Shown in pieces: positions 26,423-34,869 of a stretch of 64,000 nt of DNA (position 1 is its first letter; every line of letters starts with the position of its first letter). Origin of the DNA: Silvimonas soli (GTDB lineage Bacteria; Pseudomonadota; Gammaproteobacteria; Burkholderiales; Chitinibacteraceae); assembly GCF_030035605.1 (NCBI RefSeq), contig NZ_CP106736.1, forward strand, positions 3,903,001 through 3,967,000, given 5' to 3'. Under the pieces are notes generated by a model that did no database searches, was not told the origin of the DNA, and was given only the letters and a program-made list of their open reading frames with translations. A program made the position numbers and the translations under genes.

Positions 26423-27436
26423 TTAAACCCGGCGTACCGACTCGCGCCGCACCAATTCAAATTGCGGTTGCACCACCGGTTCGGTCGAGCCGTTCATCAT
26501 GCCCAGCAAGGTATGTCCGGCCAGCCTTCCCATATCAAACGTGGGTTGGCGAATGGTAGTGAGTGGCGGCAGCATGTAATTGGAAACAGCCAGATCATCA
26601 AAACCGATCAGCGAAATTTCTTCCGGCACCCGAATGCCACGCCGATACAGGCCAAGCCGTGCGCCCATGGCGCTTTGATCGTTGGCGGCAAAAATGGCGG
26701 TAAACGGACTACGCGATTCCAGTAACTGGTTAATCGCCAGCACGCCACCCACTTCAGTGAAGTCGCCGCTGGCGATCAGGGCAGGGTCTACCACCACGCC
26801 AGCATCTTTCATGGCGCGCTTGTAGCCTTGCAGGCGTTCTTCCGCATCGGGCTGGCCCAGTCGCCCGCAAATATGGGCAATGCGCCGGTGGCCTTGGTCG
26901 AGCAAATATTGAGTGGCTTCGTAGGCGGCTTGTTCGTTGTCTACGGCCAAGCCGATGGCACGTGGCGCATCCAGTCGACGCCCGGTAATCACCACTGGCA
27001 CCTGGCGTGACAGAGACAAAATCTGCTTGTCGCTGGAGGTGGCGGTAAAGATGATGATGCCGTCCACGCGACGACCAATCAGCAATTCTGCGTGATCTTT
27101 TTCTTCGCGTGATTGCCAATGCCCGCTGACGATCAGCAGGGCGTAGCCCGTGCCGGAGATGGCGTTCTCCACGCCTTTCAGTTCTTCACCAAAGAAAGGG
27201 GAGCCCAGATCTTGCGTGATGATGCCAATGGTTTTGGTGCTGCCTGTCTTCAGACTTTGCGCCAAAACGTTGGGCGTGAAATTCAAAAGTTCAATCGCCC
27301 GCGAGATGGCTTCTTGTTTGATTTTTGAAACACCGGTAACGCCTGTCAGGTAGCGCGACACCGTGCTGGCCGAAACCCCGGCTTCGCGCGCGACGTCTTG
27401 CACCGTGACATTTTCTTTTCGCGAATGATCTTCCAT
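26423..27436 (-). CDS. LacI-family repressor of the beta-glucoside operon
   Basis: 337 residues. Residues 10-30 form the helix-turn-helix (V-T-V-Q-D-V-A-R-E-A-G-V-S-A-S-T-V-S-R-Y-L), followed by the hinge and a periplasmic-binding-protein-like effector domain. Landmarks are F-T-P-N-V-L-A-Q-S-L, I-G-I-I-T-Q-D-L-G-S-P-F-F, and G-F-D-D near 280. It is divergent from the operon starting at 27804, with LacI-type palindromes between them. The effector is probably a beta-glucoside or product of it; that is inference from the operon. Confidence 0.9.
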   Translation of the reverse strand: MEDHSRKENVTVQDVAREAGVSASTVSRYLTGVTGVSKIKQEAISRAIELLNFTPNVLAQSLKTGSTKTIGIITQDLGSPFFGEELKGVENAISGTGYALLIVSGHWQSREEKDHAELLIGRRVDGIIIFTATSSDKQILSLSRQVPVVITGRRLDAPRAIGLAVDNEQAAYEATQYLLDQGHRRIAHICGRLGQPDAEERLQGYKRAMKDAGVVVDPALIASGDFTEVGGVLAINQLLESRSPFTAIFAANDQSAMGARLGLYRRGIRVPEEISLIGFDDLAVSNYMLPPLTTIRQPTFDMGRLAGHTLLGMMNGSTEPVVQPQFELVRRESVRRV

Positions 27437-27644
27437 ATTGCTTCTATGTTTGGGTTGACTACGAAGTACGCACCATAGAGGTGCGATAAATAGTTGTGTT
27501 AGTCAAGTTTATCGGTTTTGTCAGCACTGGATTGAATCATGCTCTTTACTGATTTATAACCATGTAAATCAATATATTGCCTGGAATGTTACGGTGTTGT
27601 TCGGGCCACCATGTATGGCAATTGCATGGTGTTGCTATTTTGTA

Positions 27645-27659
27645 GTGCAAACGTTGCAC
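27645..27659. promoter_or_regulatory. Palindrome GTGCAA-N3-TTGCAC
   Basis: Perfect six-base arms around ACG, about 145 bases before the first gene of the operon. It differs from the two sites downstream and may bind another regulator. Confidence 0.35.
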
Positions 27660-27704
27660 CTACATGGAACCACTTATTGCCCTAGCTCAAAGGATGCCCG
27701 AAAC

Positions 27705-27718
27705 TGAAAACGATTTCA
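27705..27718. promoter_or_regulatory. LacI-type operator 1
   Basis: TGAAAACGATTTCA has a central CG and six of seven pairs complementary, as in LacI/GalR family operators. Its centre is 52 bases (about five helical turns) from that of operator 2. Confidence 0.55.
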
Positions 27719-27756
27719 AAAAAATCAGCGAAAAAGCACTGAAATTGCTGCAAACG

Positions 27757-27770
27757 CGAAATCGATTTCA
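27757..27770. promoter_or_regulatory. LacI-type operator 2
   Basis: CGAAATCGATTTCA contains the perfect palindrome GAAATCGATTTC. It lies 34 bases before the binding-protein ATG, so a bound repressor would block the promoter or early elongation. Confidence 0.6.
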
Positions 27771-27803
27771 ATGGTACTACAACCCCAATCGTTGGAGAGA
27801 GCG

Positions 27804-29051
27804 ATGAAACAAGTTGTACGACTTGCAGTTCTGGGTGCACTGGTTGCTGCGACCGCACCCGCATGGGCCACCACAGTATTGACCGTTTCCAGCTTCCCGG
27901 ATCTGGATCGCGATATCAAAACAGCGATTCCGCTGTACAAGAAGCTGCATCCGGATGTCGAAATCAAACTGGTTAGCCGCGAACGCGTTGACCATGTGAA
28001 TGCACTGACCACCCAACTGGCTTCCGGTACTGGCTTGCCAGACCTGATGGGCCTGGAAATCGGCTTCGTTGGTCGCTTCATCGCTTCGGGCGGCCTGGAA
28101 AATCTGTCCAAGGCACCGTACAACGTCAACCAATACCAAAGCCAGGTGACCAGCTATTCCTGGGCACAAGCCAAGGGTACTAATGGTGACCTGTACGCCA
28201 TGCCAGTCGACATCGGCCCGGGCACACTGTTTTATCGCAAGGATCTGCTGGACAAAGCCGGTGTTTCCGAAGCTGATCTGACCAAGAGCTGGGAAACCTA
28301 TCTGGCTTCTGGCAAGAAGATCAAGGCAGCGACCGGCGCTTACCTGGTCGCCAGCCCGGTGGATATCAAGGATATCTACATCCGTTCCAATCTGAAGAAC
28401 GGTGAAGGCATCTATTTTGACAAGTCTGGCAAGGTGATCGTAGCCGGTAACCCGCGCTTCGAAACTGCTTTCAAGCTGGCTAAAGAAGCTAACGATGCCG
28501 GCATCGCTGGCAACATCAAGCAGTGGACCAACGACTGGGCGGCTGGCTTCCAGCATGACCAGATCGCTACCCAGCCAATCGGCGCGTGGTTGAATGGTCA
28601 CCTGGCTCACTGGCTGGCTCCGGACGAAGCAGGCAAGTGGCGTGCGGCTGATCTGCCAAACGGCGCATATGCATCGTGGGGCGGTTCTTTCTACGCTATT
28701 CCGACCAAGAGCACACACAAGGCTGAAGCGTACGAGTTCCTGAAGTTCCTGACGCTTAATCGCGATCAGCAACTGGCTACCTTCAAGGAAATGGACGCAT
28801 TCCCGTCGCTGAAGTCGGCACAGACTGATCCGATCATGTCCGAGCCGCTGCCGTACCTGGGTGGTCAGAAAGCCCGTGAAATGTGGCGCGAAGCTGCCAA
28901 GCATATTCCGGAAATCCCGATCAACAAGAACGATGGTGTAGCTGAAGACATCATCAACGACCAGCTCGACCAGGTTGTCCATCAAAACAAGGACATCAAG
29001 GCCGCTCTGGCTGACGCTCAGTCGGATATCGAGCGCCGCGCAAAACGTTGA
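27804..29051 (+). CDS. Sugar-binding protein of ABC transporter (SBP family 1)
   Basis: 415 residues from the ATG at 27804 with GGAGAG upstream. The signal peptide ends in AWA near residue 23. The mature protein has the family-1 pattern (V-S-S-F-P-D-L, then P-L-Y-K-K-L-H-P-D-V-E-I, and D-L-M-G-L-E-I). Many Trp, Tyr and Asn residues suit oligosaccharide stacking. The operon carries two MalF/MalG-type permeases, a GH1 beta-glucosidase and a MalK-type ATPase. I infer a beta-linked glucose oligomer such as cellobiose as the ligand. Confidence 0.9.
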   Translation: MKQVVRLAVLGALVAATAPAWATTVLTVSSFPDLDRDIKTAIPLYKKLHPDVEIKLVSRERVDHVNALTTQLASGTGLPDLMGLEIGFVGRFIASGGLENLSKAPYNVNQYQSQVTSYSWAQAKGTNGDLYAMPVDIGPGTLFYRKDLLDKAGVSEADLTKSWETYLASGKKIKAATGAYLVASPVDIKDIYIRSNLKNGEGIYFDKSGKVIVAGNPRFETAFKLAKEANDAGIAGNIKQWTNDWAAGFQHDQIATQPIGAWLNGHLAHWLAPDEAGKWRAADLPNGAYASWGGSFYAIPTKSTHKAEAYEFLKFLTLNRDQQLATFKEMDAFPSLKSAQTDPIMSEPLPYLGGQKAREMWREAAKHIPEIPINKNDGVAEDIINDQLDQVVHQNKDIKAALADAQSDIERRAKR

Positions 29052-29395
29052 TTGTAATCGGTTGATGTAAACGCGGCTGGCCCGGCCTGTTGGCTTGCCG
29101 GTCGCGTGTTTTACCGGGTTTGCACTCTCCTGGTGGTTGTTCAGGATCAAAGGCAGATGCGGCATGGTCGGATCAGACGTGTTGTTGCGGTGGCTGCCAC
29201 CATCAAGGCGACACGACTGGCCGGTTTTGCAGTGATCACCAGACTCTACAACCGATGCAAGGTCGCCCGTTTCAGGGTTAAAGGCGCGAGAGTCTGTTCA
29301 AAGTGTTTATGCAGCTATCCCAGGCGGCGAAAAGATTTTGAACAGGCTCTAATGACTCTTTGACCATTTTTTCCCGGAACGCCGGAGCAAGTTTC
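29052..29395 (+). other. Structured intra-operon spacer
   Basis: 344 bases between the binding-protein gene and the first permease. It holds a short GGTGG-CTG-CCACC hairpin near 29190 and a long inverted repeat (29289-29302 with 29337-29350). No supported reading frame. Such spacers often give more binding protein than permease. Confidence 0.45.
29289..29350 (+). promoter_or_regulatory. Long intra-operon hairpin
   Basis: AGAGTCTGTTCAAA and TTTGAACAGGCTCT match at 13 of 14 positions across a 34-base loop. It ends 45 bases before the permease start. It could stabilise the upstream message against 3-prime decay. The role is inference. Confidence 0.45.
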
Positions 29396-30367
29396 ATGGA
29401 ATCCGTGTTGTCCCCCGCTGCAAGTGTTACCTCGCGGCCCCGCCGCAAGCGTGTACACGCATGGAAGTGGGCCCCCTATCTGTTTATCAGCCCGTTTTTG
29501 ATCATCTTTGCCGTGTTCGGCGTGTTTCCTTTGTTGTTCTCTGCCACCTTGTCGTTCGCGCAGTGGGATCCTGCGGCGGGTTTCTCCGCCGTTAAGTGGA
29601 TTAACTTCGACAATTACAAGTTTGTCATGACGGACACGTGGTTCTGGAAATCCCTGTTCAACACGGTCTACATGGCGCTGGCCTCTGGCGTGCCGCAGCA
29701 TCTGGTGGCGATCCCGTTTGCCGCCTTCCTGTGCACCGTACTGCGTGGCCGCAACACGATTCTGGGTGCGTATTTCCTGCCGTTCATTACCTCCAGTGTC
29801 GCCATTGCGCTGATTTTCAGCTCGTTGTTTTCCAAGGACTTCGGTGCCATCAACGCCATGGTGATGGGCCTGCACAATTTGCCGCTGATTGGCGGATTGT
29901 TCCCGGATCACAAGATTGACTGGTTGCTGGATACCTCGCTGGTCAAACCGACCGTGAGCTTTGTGGTGTTCTGGCGTTATGTGGGCTGGAATACCGTGCT
30001 GTACCTCGCCGCAATGCAGACCATTCCAGAAGACCTGTACGAAGCCGCCACGCTGGATGGCGCAGGGACTTTCCGCAAGTTCTGGCACATCACGCTGCCC
30101 ATGATCCGCCCGATGATGTTCTTTGCCGTCTCGCTCACGCTCATCAATAACCTGCAGCTGTTTGAAGAGCCGTTCATCTTGCTGGGTGACAACGGTGGCA
30201 TGGGGCAGGCAGGTATGACCACCGCTATGTATATGTATCGCACCGCGTTCTATTTCAGCGATTTCGGCACGGCATGTGCGATTTCCTGGGTGATGTTCAT
30301 TCTGATTGCCGTGTTGTCGTACGGAAATCACAAGTTGTTCTCGCTGTTTGCTGGCGGGGAGGAATAA
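29396..30367 (+). CDS. Sugar ABC transporter permease, MalF type
   Basis: 323 residues from the ATG at 29396, with GGAG eight bases upstream. About six membrane segments follow a 25-residue basic N-terminus. The EAA loop is present (E-A-A-T-L-D-G-A-G-T-F-R-K-F-W-H-I-T-L-P), which contacts the ATPase. Together with the following MalG-type permease it forms the channel for the sugar bound by the protein encoded at 27804. The next gene starts three bases after its stop. Confidence 0.92.
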   Translation: MESVLSPAASVTSRPRRKRVHAWKWAPYLFISPFLIIFAVFGVFPLLFSATLSFAQWDPAAGFSAVKWINFDNYKFVMTDTWFWKSLFNTVYMALASGVPQHLVAIPFAAFLCTVLRGRNTILGAYFLPFITSSVAIALIFSSLFSKDFGAINAMVMGLHNLPLIGGLFPDHKIDWLLDTSLVKPTVSFVVFWRYVGWNTVLYLAAMQTIPEDLYEAATLDGAGTFRKFWHITLPMIRPMMFFAVSLTLINNLQLFEEPFILLGDNGGMGQAGMTTAMYMYRTAFYFSDFGTACAISWVMFILIAVLSYGNHKLFSLFAGGEE

Positions 30368-30370
30368 ACC

Positions 30371-31210
30371 ATGGCTATGGTCAACAACAAGAGTTCAAGA
30401 AGCCGTCCACTCGCCTGGGTGATCGTGGTCATCGGTGCGGTGCTGATGCTGGCGCCGTTCTACTTCACTTTCGTGCTGGCAACGCAGCCGCGTGAAGCCA
30501 TTTACCATATCCCGCCACCCATGTGGTTCGGCCCGGCCTTGCTCAAGAACATCAACACCCTGGTGTCGATGATTCCGTTCTGGCACAACCTGGGCATGAG
30601 CTTGTACGTGGCGTTCATGACCACCATTCTGGCGCTGTTCTTCTGCTCGATGGCTGGTTACGCCTTTGCCATGTATGAGTTCCGCTTCAAGAAGGCGCTG
30701 TTTGCCATCGTGCTCGGTAGCATGTTGCTGCCGCCGTTCGTGGGCCTGATTCCGACCTTCATGCTGATGAACTTCCTGGGTTGGCTGGATCAACCGCGGG
30801 CCTTGTATCTGCCCGCAGCAGCAGCAGCTTTCGGCATCTTTTTGATGCGCCAGTACATCAGCTCGGCCGTACCTAAAGAACTGATGGAAGCGGCGCGTAT
30901 TGATGGTTGCGGCGAGTTCCGCATTTACTGGAACGTGGTACTGCCGCTGATTGGTCCTGCGCTCGGTACACTTGGCCTGATTACCTTCATCAGCAGCTGG
31001 AACAGCTTTCTGCAACCGCTGGTCATCATGCACTCACCAGAGAACTTCACCGTACCGGTCGCACTGCGCAGTATGCAAAGCCCGACCAATACGGACTGGG
31101 GCGCGGTGATGGCGGGTTCGGCTATCGCGGTATTGCCGCTGCTGATCCTGTTTGCGATGTTCTCCAAGCGGTTAATTGCAGGTTTGACCGCTGGCGCAGT
31201 CAAGGGCTAA
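30371..31210 (+). CDS. Sugar ABC transporter permease, MalG type
   Basis: 279 residues with the ribosome site GGAGGA eight or nine bases before the ATG. Six membrane segments and the EAA loop (E-A-A-R-I-D-G-C-G-E-F-R-I-Y-W-N-V-V-L-P-L) mark it as the second permease of a MalFG-like pair. The segment before it (L-P-A-A-A-A-A-F-G-I-F-L-M-R-Q-Y) is typical of MalG proteins. It lies in one operon with the genes on both sides. Confidence 0.92.
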   Translation: MAMVNNKSSRSRPLAWVIVVIGAVLMLAPFYFTFVLATQPREAIYHIPPPMWFGPALLKNINTLVSMIPFWHNLGMSLYVAFMTTILALFFCSMAGYAFAMYEFRFKKALFAIVLGSMLLPPFVGLIPTFMLMNFLGWLDQPRALYLPAAAAAFGIFLMRQYISSAVPKELMEAARIDGCGEFRIYWNVVLPLIGPALGTLGLITFISSWNSFLQPLVIMHSPENFTVPVALRSMQSPTNTDWGAVMAGSAIAVLPLLILFAMFSKRLIAGLTAGAVKG

Positions 31211-31264
31211 GCCAACCGATACAGCAGACCGCCACCAAACCTTAACAACACGTTTCCCGCCTGA

Positions 31265-31309
31265 AGCCCGCCCGGATCGCTGAGTTTTACGACCGGGGCA
31301 GGGCGGGCT
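31265..31309 (+). promoter_or_regulatory. Hairpin between permease and beta-glucosidase genes
   Basis: AGCCCGCCC and GGGCGGGCT are perfect nine-base arms 27 bases apart, with no T-run after them. A processing or stability element is more likely than a terminator. Confidence 0.4.
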
Positions 31310-31357
31310 ACGTCCGCAGTCTGGTTGGGGGTGGTCAGAAAATGAAACCGAACACAT

Positions 31358-31374
31358 TGAAATCTGGATTTTCA
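31358..31374. promoter_or_regulatory. Possible third LacI site upstream of the beta-glucosidase gene
   Basis: TGAAATC-TG-GATTTTCA is a near palindrome that shares GAAATC and GATTTC with the two operators at 27705 and 27757 but lacks the central CG spacing. It is weak. Confidence 0.25.
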
Positions 31375-31467
31375 TTCTGGATTTGACTTTTATATTCAGC
31401 GGGTTGCGCTGGCAGGCGTGCCCATTACTTACCTGATTGATTCATTGCATATAGATACGGAGTTGCC

Positions 31468-32793
31468 ATGACAAACCCAACTTTTCCTCGTGACTTTATC
31501 TGGGGCACTGCCACCAGCTCTTTCCAGATTGAAGGCGCAACTGACGTAGACGGCCGCGGCCCGTCCATCTGGGACACTTTCTGCGCGACGCCTGGCAAGA
31601 TCAGCGACGGCAGCGATGGCTCCGTGGTGTGCGATCACTATCATCGCTACAAAGAAGACGTGGCCCTGATGGCCGGTCTGGGTCTGGATGCTTATCGTTT
31701 CTCCATCGCCTGGTCGCGCGTTCAGCCTAAAGGCTTTGGCGACTGGAACGAAGCCGGTTTTGCGTTCTATGAAAACCTGATCAACGAACTCGAAGCCAAA
31801 GGCATCAAGCCGCACGTGACGCTGTACCACTGGGATCTGCCGCAAGCGCTGCAAGATCGCGGCGGCTGGGCTAACCGCGAAACTGTGCATCACTTTGCTG
31901 CTTATGCCGCTGAAGTGGGCCGTCGCTTTGGCAACCGCGTGGCATCGATTGCCACTCACAACGAACCGTGGTGCACCGCTTATCTGGGTAATTTCCATGG
32001 CCGTTTCGCGCCTGGTTTTACTGACGTGGCACTGGCTAACCAGGTTTCGCACCACTTGCTGCTGTCACACGGTCTGGCCGTAAAAACCCTGCGTGAACAA
32101 GGTGTTACTGCGCAACTGGGTATCGTGCTGAACCAATCGGATGCGGATGCCGCGACCGACAGCGCTGCTGACAAGCGTCAGGCTCAACTGGAATACGAAA
32201 ACTTCACCGGCTGGTTTATGGACCCGATCTTCAAGGGCCACTATCCACCGCTGGCGCTGGAAGTCTACGGCGATGCCGCACCGAAAGTGCAAGACGGCGA
32301 CTTTGAAATCATTGGCCAGAAGCTGGATTTCCTGGGCGTGAACTACTACTTCCGCGCATGGTGCAGCACTGACACACCAAAGATTCCGGAGCCGTGCGAG
32401 CTGGGCCGCACTGACATGGGTTGGGAAATCTATCCGAAGGGTCTGACTGACCTGCTGGTGCGCATCAACCGCGAATACACCGATCTGCCTCCGATTCTGA
32501 TCACCGAAAACGGCATGGCCAACCCGGATCGCATCGATAGCGATGGCGGCGTGCATGACAAAGAACGCATCGACTTCCTGCAGCGCCATCTGGGCGCGCT
32601 GAAAGATGCGATGGATGCCGGTGTGGATATCCGCGGTTACTTTGAGTGGAGCTTGCTGGATAACTTCGAATGGGATTCGGGTTTGTCCAAGCGCTTCGGC
32701 ATTGTTCATGTGGATTACCAGACGCAAAAACGCACGCTGAAAGACAGCGCGCACTGGTACCGTGAATTCATCAGCCAGCAAAAGAAGGGCTGA
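31468..32793 (+). CDS. GH1 beta-glucosidase
   Basis: 441 residues, the usual length for a bacterial GH1 enzyme. The acid/base is E166 in THNEPW and the nucleophile is E347 in ILITENG. The N-terminal F-I-W-G-T-A-T-S-S-F-Q-I-E-G and the C-terminal Y-F-E-W-S-L-L-D-N-F-E-W are family hallmarks. No signal peptide is present, so it acts in the cytoplasm on sugars brought in by the surrounding ABC transporter and releases glucose from beta-glucosides such as cellobiose. GGAG lies five or so bases before the ATG. Confidence 0.95.
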   Translation: MTNPTFPRDFIWGTATSSFQIEGATDVDGRGPSIWDTFCATPGKISDGSDGSVVCDHYHRYKEDVALMAGLGLDAYRFSIAWSRVQPKGFGDWNEAGFAFYENLINELEAKGIKPHVTLYHWDLPQALQDRGGWANRETVHHFAAYAAEVGRRFGNRVASIATHNEPWCTAYLGNFHGRFAPGFTDVALANQVSHHLLLSHGLAVKTLREQGVTAQLGIVLNQSDADAATDSAADKRQAQLEYENFTGWFMDPIFKGHYPPLALEVYGDAAPKVQDGDFEIIGQKLDFLGVNYYFRAWCSTDTPKIPEPCELGRTDMGWEIYPKGLTDLLVRINREYTDLPPILITENGMANPDRIDSDGGVHDKERIDFLQRHLGALKDAMDAGVDIRGYFEWSLLDNFEWDSGLSKRFGIVHVDYQTQKRTLKDSAHWYREFISQQKKG

Positions 32794-32798
32794 GCGAC

Positions 32799-33890
32799 AT
32801 GGCGGCTATCTCGTTACGCAATATCACCAAGACCTATGGCGACAATGCGCCAGTGATTGATGGTCTGGACCTGGAAGTCAAAAAAGGCGAGTTCGTGGTG
32901 TTTGTCGGGCCTTCGGGCTGCGGCAAATCCACCTTGCTGCGCATGATTGCCGGTCTGGAAGAAATCTCTGGCGGCGATCTGTATATCGAAGGCGAACGCG
33001 CCAACGATCTGCATCCGTCCGATCGCGGCATCGCCATGGTGTTCCAGAGTTATGCGCTGTATCCGCACATGACCGTAGAACAGAACATGGGCTTTGGTCT
33101 CAAGCTGTCCGGTATGGACAAGTCGAAGATCAAAGAGGCCGTGGGCCGTGCCGCCGAAGTGCTGCATATCACCCACTTGTTGCATCGCAAGCCTGCCGCT
33201 TTGTCGGGCGGGCAGCGGCAACGGGTGGCGATTGGCCGCGCTATCGTGCGCCAGCCCAAGGTATTCCTGTTCGACGAACCGTTGTCTAACCTGGACGCCT
33301 CGCTGCGCGTGCAAATGCGCATTGAACTGGCGCGGCTGCACCGTGAGCTGGGTACCACCATGGTTTACGTGACGCACGATCAGGTCGAAGCCATGACCTT
33401 GGGTAATCGCATTGCGGTGTTCAACCAGGGCAAGCTGGAGCAAGTGGGCGCGCCTATCGAGCTTTACAAAGATCCCAAGAGCACGTTTGTGGCGGGCTTC
33501 CTGGGTTCGCCCAAGATGAACTTCCTGGCTTGCCAGACTGCAGGTGTCGCGGCCGGTAATCTGTTGCTGAAGGTGGGTAACGAGCAACGTCTGCAACTGG
33601 ATCGCACGGCTGCGGCAGATATGCCAGAAGAAGTCACACTGGGTATTCGTCCTGAACACGTCCGTGTGGTGGCGCCTTTTGAAGGCCTGCAGGCGCGAGT
33701 GGATCTGGTAGAAAATCTGGGTGATACCCAATTGGTGCATACCGCTGTTGCGGGCTGCCAGGAAGCCTTCTCGATCCGCCTGCCAGGCGATAGTGACGCG
33801 CCGAAGGTTGGCGAGACCGTGGGTCTGCACATCGAATCATCCCGCGCGTTGTTGTTTGACCGCGCAGGTCGGGCGCTGGAACTGGCCTGA
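32799..33890 (+). CDS. Sugar ABC transporter ATPase, MalK/UgpC type
   Basis: 363 residues. Walker A is GPSGCGKST at 37-45, the Q-loop is in V-F-Q-S-Y-A-L-Y-P-H-M, the signature is LSGGQRQR, Walker B is V-F-L-F-D-E-P, and the switch histidine follows in Y-V-T-H-D-Q. Residues 240-363 form the MalK-type regulatory OB domain. It starts five bases after the beta-glucosidase stop, so the whole transporter and hydrolase are one operon. Confidence 0.95.
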   Translation: MAAISLRNITKTYGDNAPVIDGLDLEVKKGEFVVFVGPSGCGKSTLLRMIAGLEEISGGDLYIEGERANDLHPSDRGIAMVFQSYALYPHMTVEQNMGFGLKLSGMDKSKIKEAVGRAAEVLHITHLLHRKPAALSGGQRQRVAIGRAIVRQPKVFLFDEPLSNLDASLRVQMRIELARLHRELGTTMVYVTHDQVEAMTLGNRIAVFNQGKLEQVGAPIELYKDPKSTFVAGFLGSPKMNFLACQTAGVAAGNLLLKVGNEQRLQLDRTAAADMPEEVTLGIRPEHVRVVAPFEGLQARVDLVENLGDTQLVHTAVAGCQEAFSIRLPGDSDAPKVGETVGLHIESSRALLFDRAGRALELA

Positions 33891-33980
33891 TCGATTGTTG
33901 TAGCAAGTGGTAAGTAGCAAGAGCAGTACCGCGTTAAATGCATCATCCATCCTGGTTGTAATGCTGTGAGCACACTTTAA

Positions 33981-34006
33981 AACCCCGCTGATGCGGGGTT
34001 TTTTTT
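33981..34006 (+). terminator. Terminator of the beta-glucoside operon
   Basis: AACCCCGC-TGAT-GCGGGGTT followed by TTTTTT, 90 bases after the ATPase stop. Confidence 0.9.
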
Positions 34007-34095
34007 GCGGCGAGCGCCTGATGGTTTGCAAATTGGCCCGAAACGTATTAAATCGCACGCTGATCATTCAAACCCATCCTCACAAGCCCGCTCTT

Positions 34096-34770
34096 ATGAC
34101 TTTCAAGCCGCCACTGCTGTTCATCACCCGTCTTGCCGTATTCGTTGCTGCCAGCCTGAGTTGCGTTGCCGCACAGGCCGCGCCCCAGGGCGAGTCGTTT
34201 GCAGTAACGGGCGAACGAGTCGTTACCGCCATTCCGCAAGGCTGGAAACTGGCCTGGATGATGGGCACGCCAGCGGGCGGTTTTATGGCCGAATACATTC
34301 CGGCTGCGGACAATATCGACACTTGGCATGGCGGTTATCTGGCGATAGCGCGGTTTCCTTATCCGTCGGCCAAGGTGATGCAGGAATTCAAAGACAAAAA
34401 GGTCCATCCGGCAGAAGTGGCGCAGGCGCAGTTGCAAGACGCGCTGCGTAACTCCTGCGGCGACAAGTTTGAAGCCATGCCCCGAGGCCTGAATCAGCTG
34501 GGTGATTTGCTGTTTTCGGTCAGCGGCGGCTACTGCCCGCATATGGGCACCACCGCGCCGTTTGGCGAGGGTTCTTTTGTGGCGTTTATCGAGGGCAAAG
34601 AGTTCTTGCACAAAGTGCAGTATTCCTGGCGCCCCGCCAGTACCAAGGAACAAGACCAGAACAAGCCGTGGGGCATCGGCAAGGACAAGAGCGTGCAGTA
34701 TCTGGAGGCGATGAAGGCCAGCACCTTGTGTGACGGGAGCTACAAGGCTTGTAGCGCAAATTATCGTTAG
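34096..34770 (+). CDS. Secreted protein of unknown function
   Basis: 224 residues from the ATG at 34096; starts further upstream (for example 34021) would place 25 residues ahead of the signal peptide. The signal peptide ends in AQA near residue 30. The mature part has four cysteines (in N-S-C-G, G-Y-C-P, L-C-D-G and A-C-S) that may form two disulfides in the periplasm. It contains W-K-L-A-W-M and a basic, proline-containing C-terminal part. I do not recognise the family. It stands alone between two operons. Confidence 0.6.
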   Translation: MTFKPPLLFITRLAVFVAASLSCVAAQAAPQGESFAVTGERVVTAIPQGWKLAWMMGTPAGGFMAEYIPAADNIDTWHGGYLAIARFPYPSAKVMQEFKDKKVHPAEVAQAQLQDALRNSCGDKFEAMPRGLNQLGDLLFSVSGGYCPHMGTTAPFGEGSFVAFIEGKEFLHKVQYSWRPASTKEQDQNKPWGIGKDKSVQYLEAMKASTLCDGSYKACSANYR

Positions 34771-34869
34771 TGGCGTTTTGGACTTGATGCAGTATTCAAC
34801 TCAAAACAAGCGCTTGAAGTTGGCGACGAAGCTTGAGCCCACAGCGGGCTACCTACTAAGCCCGCATCC

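Larger units (their letters stand above)
27437..27803. other. Divergent regulatory region of the beta-glucoside operon
   Basis: 367 bases between the LacI gene and the binding-protein gene. It holds three palindromes: GTGCAA-ACG-TTGCAC at 27645-27659, and two CGATTTC-type sites at 27705-27718 and 27757-27770. No reading frame is supported. Confidence 0.6.

Noticed and set aside
27777..29165. A 462-codon minus-strand frame opposite the sugar-binding-protein gene
   Set aside because: It mirrors a clear gene with signal peptide, ribosome site and operon context; it has no recognisable motif of its own.
32814..33830. A 338-codon minus-strand frame opposite the MalK-type ATPase
   Set aside because: Shadow of a gene with complete Walker A, signature and Walker B motifs.
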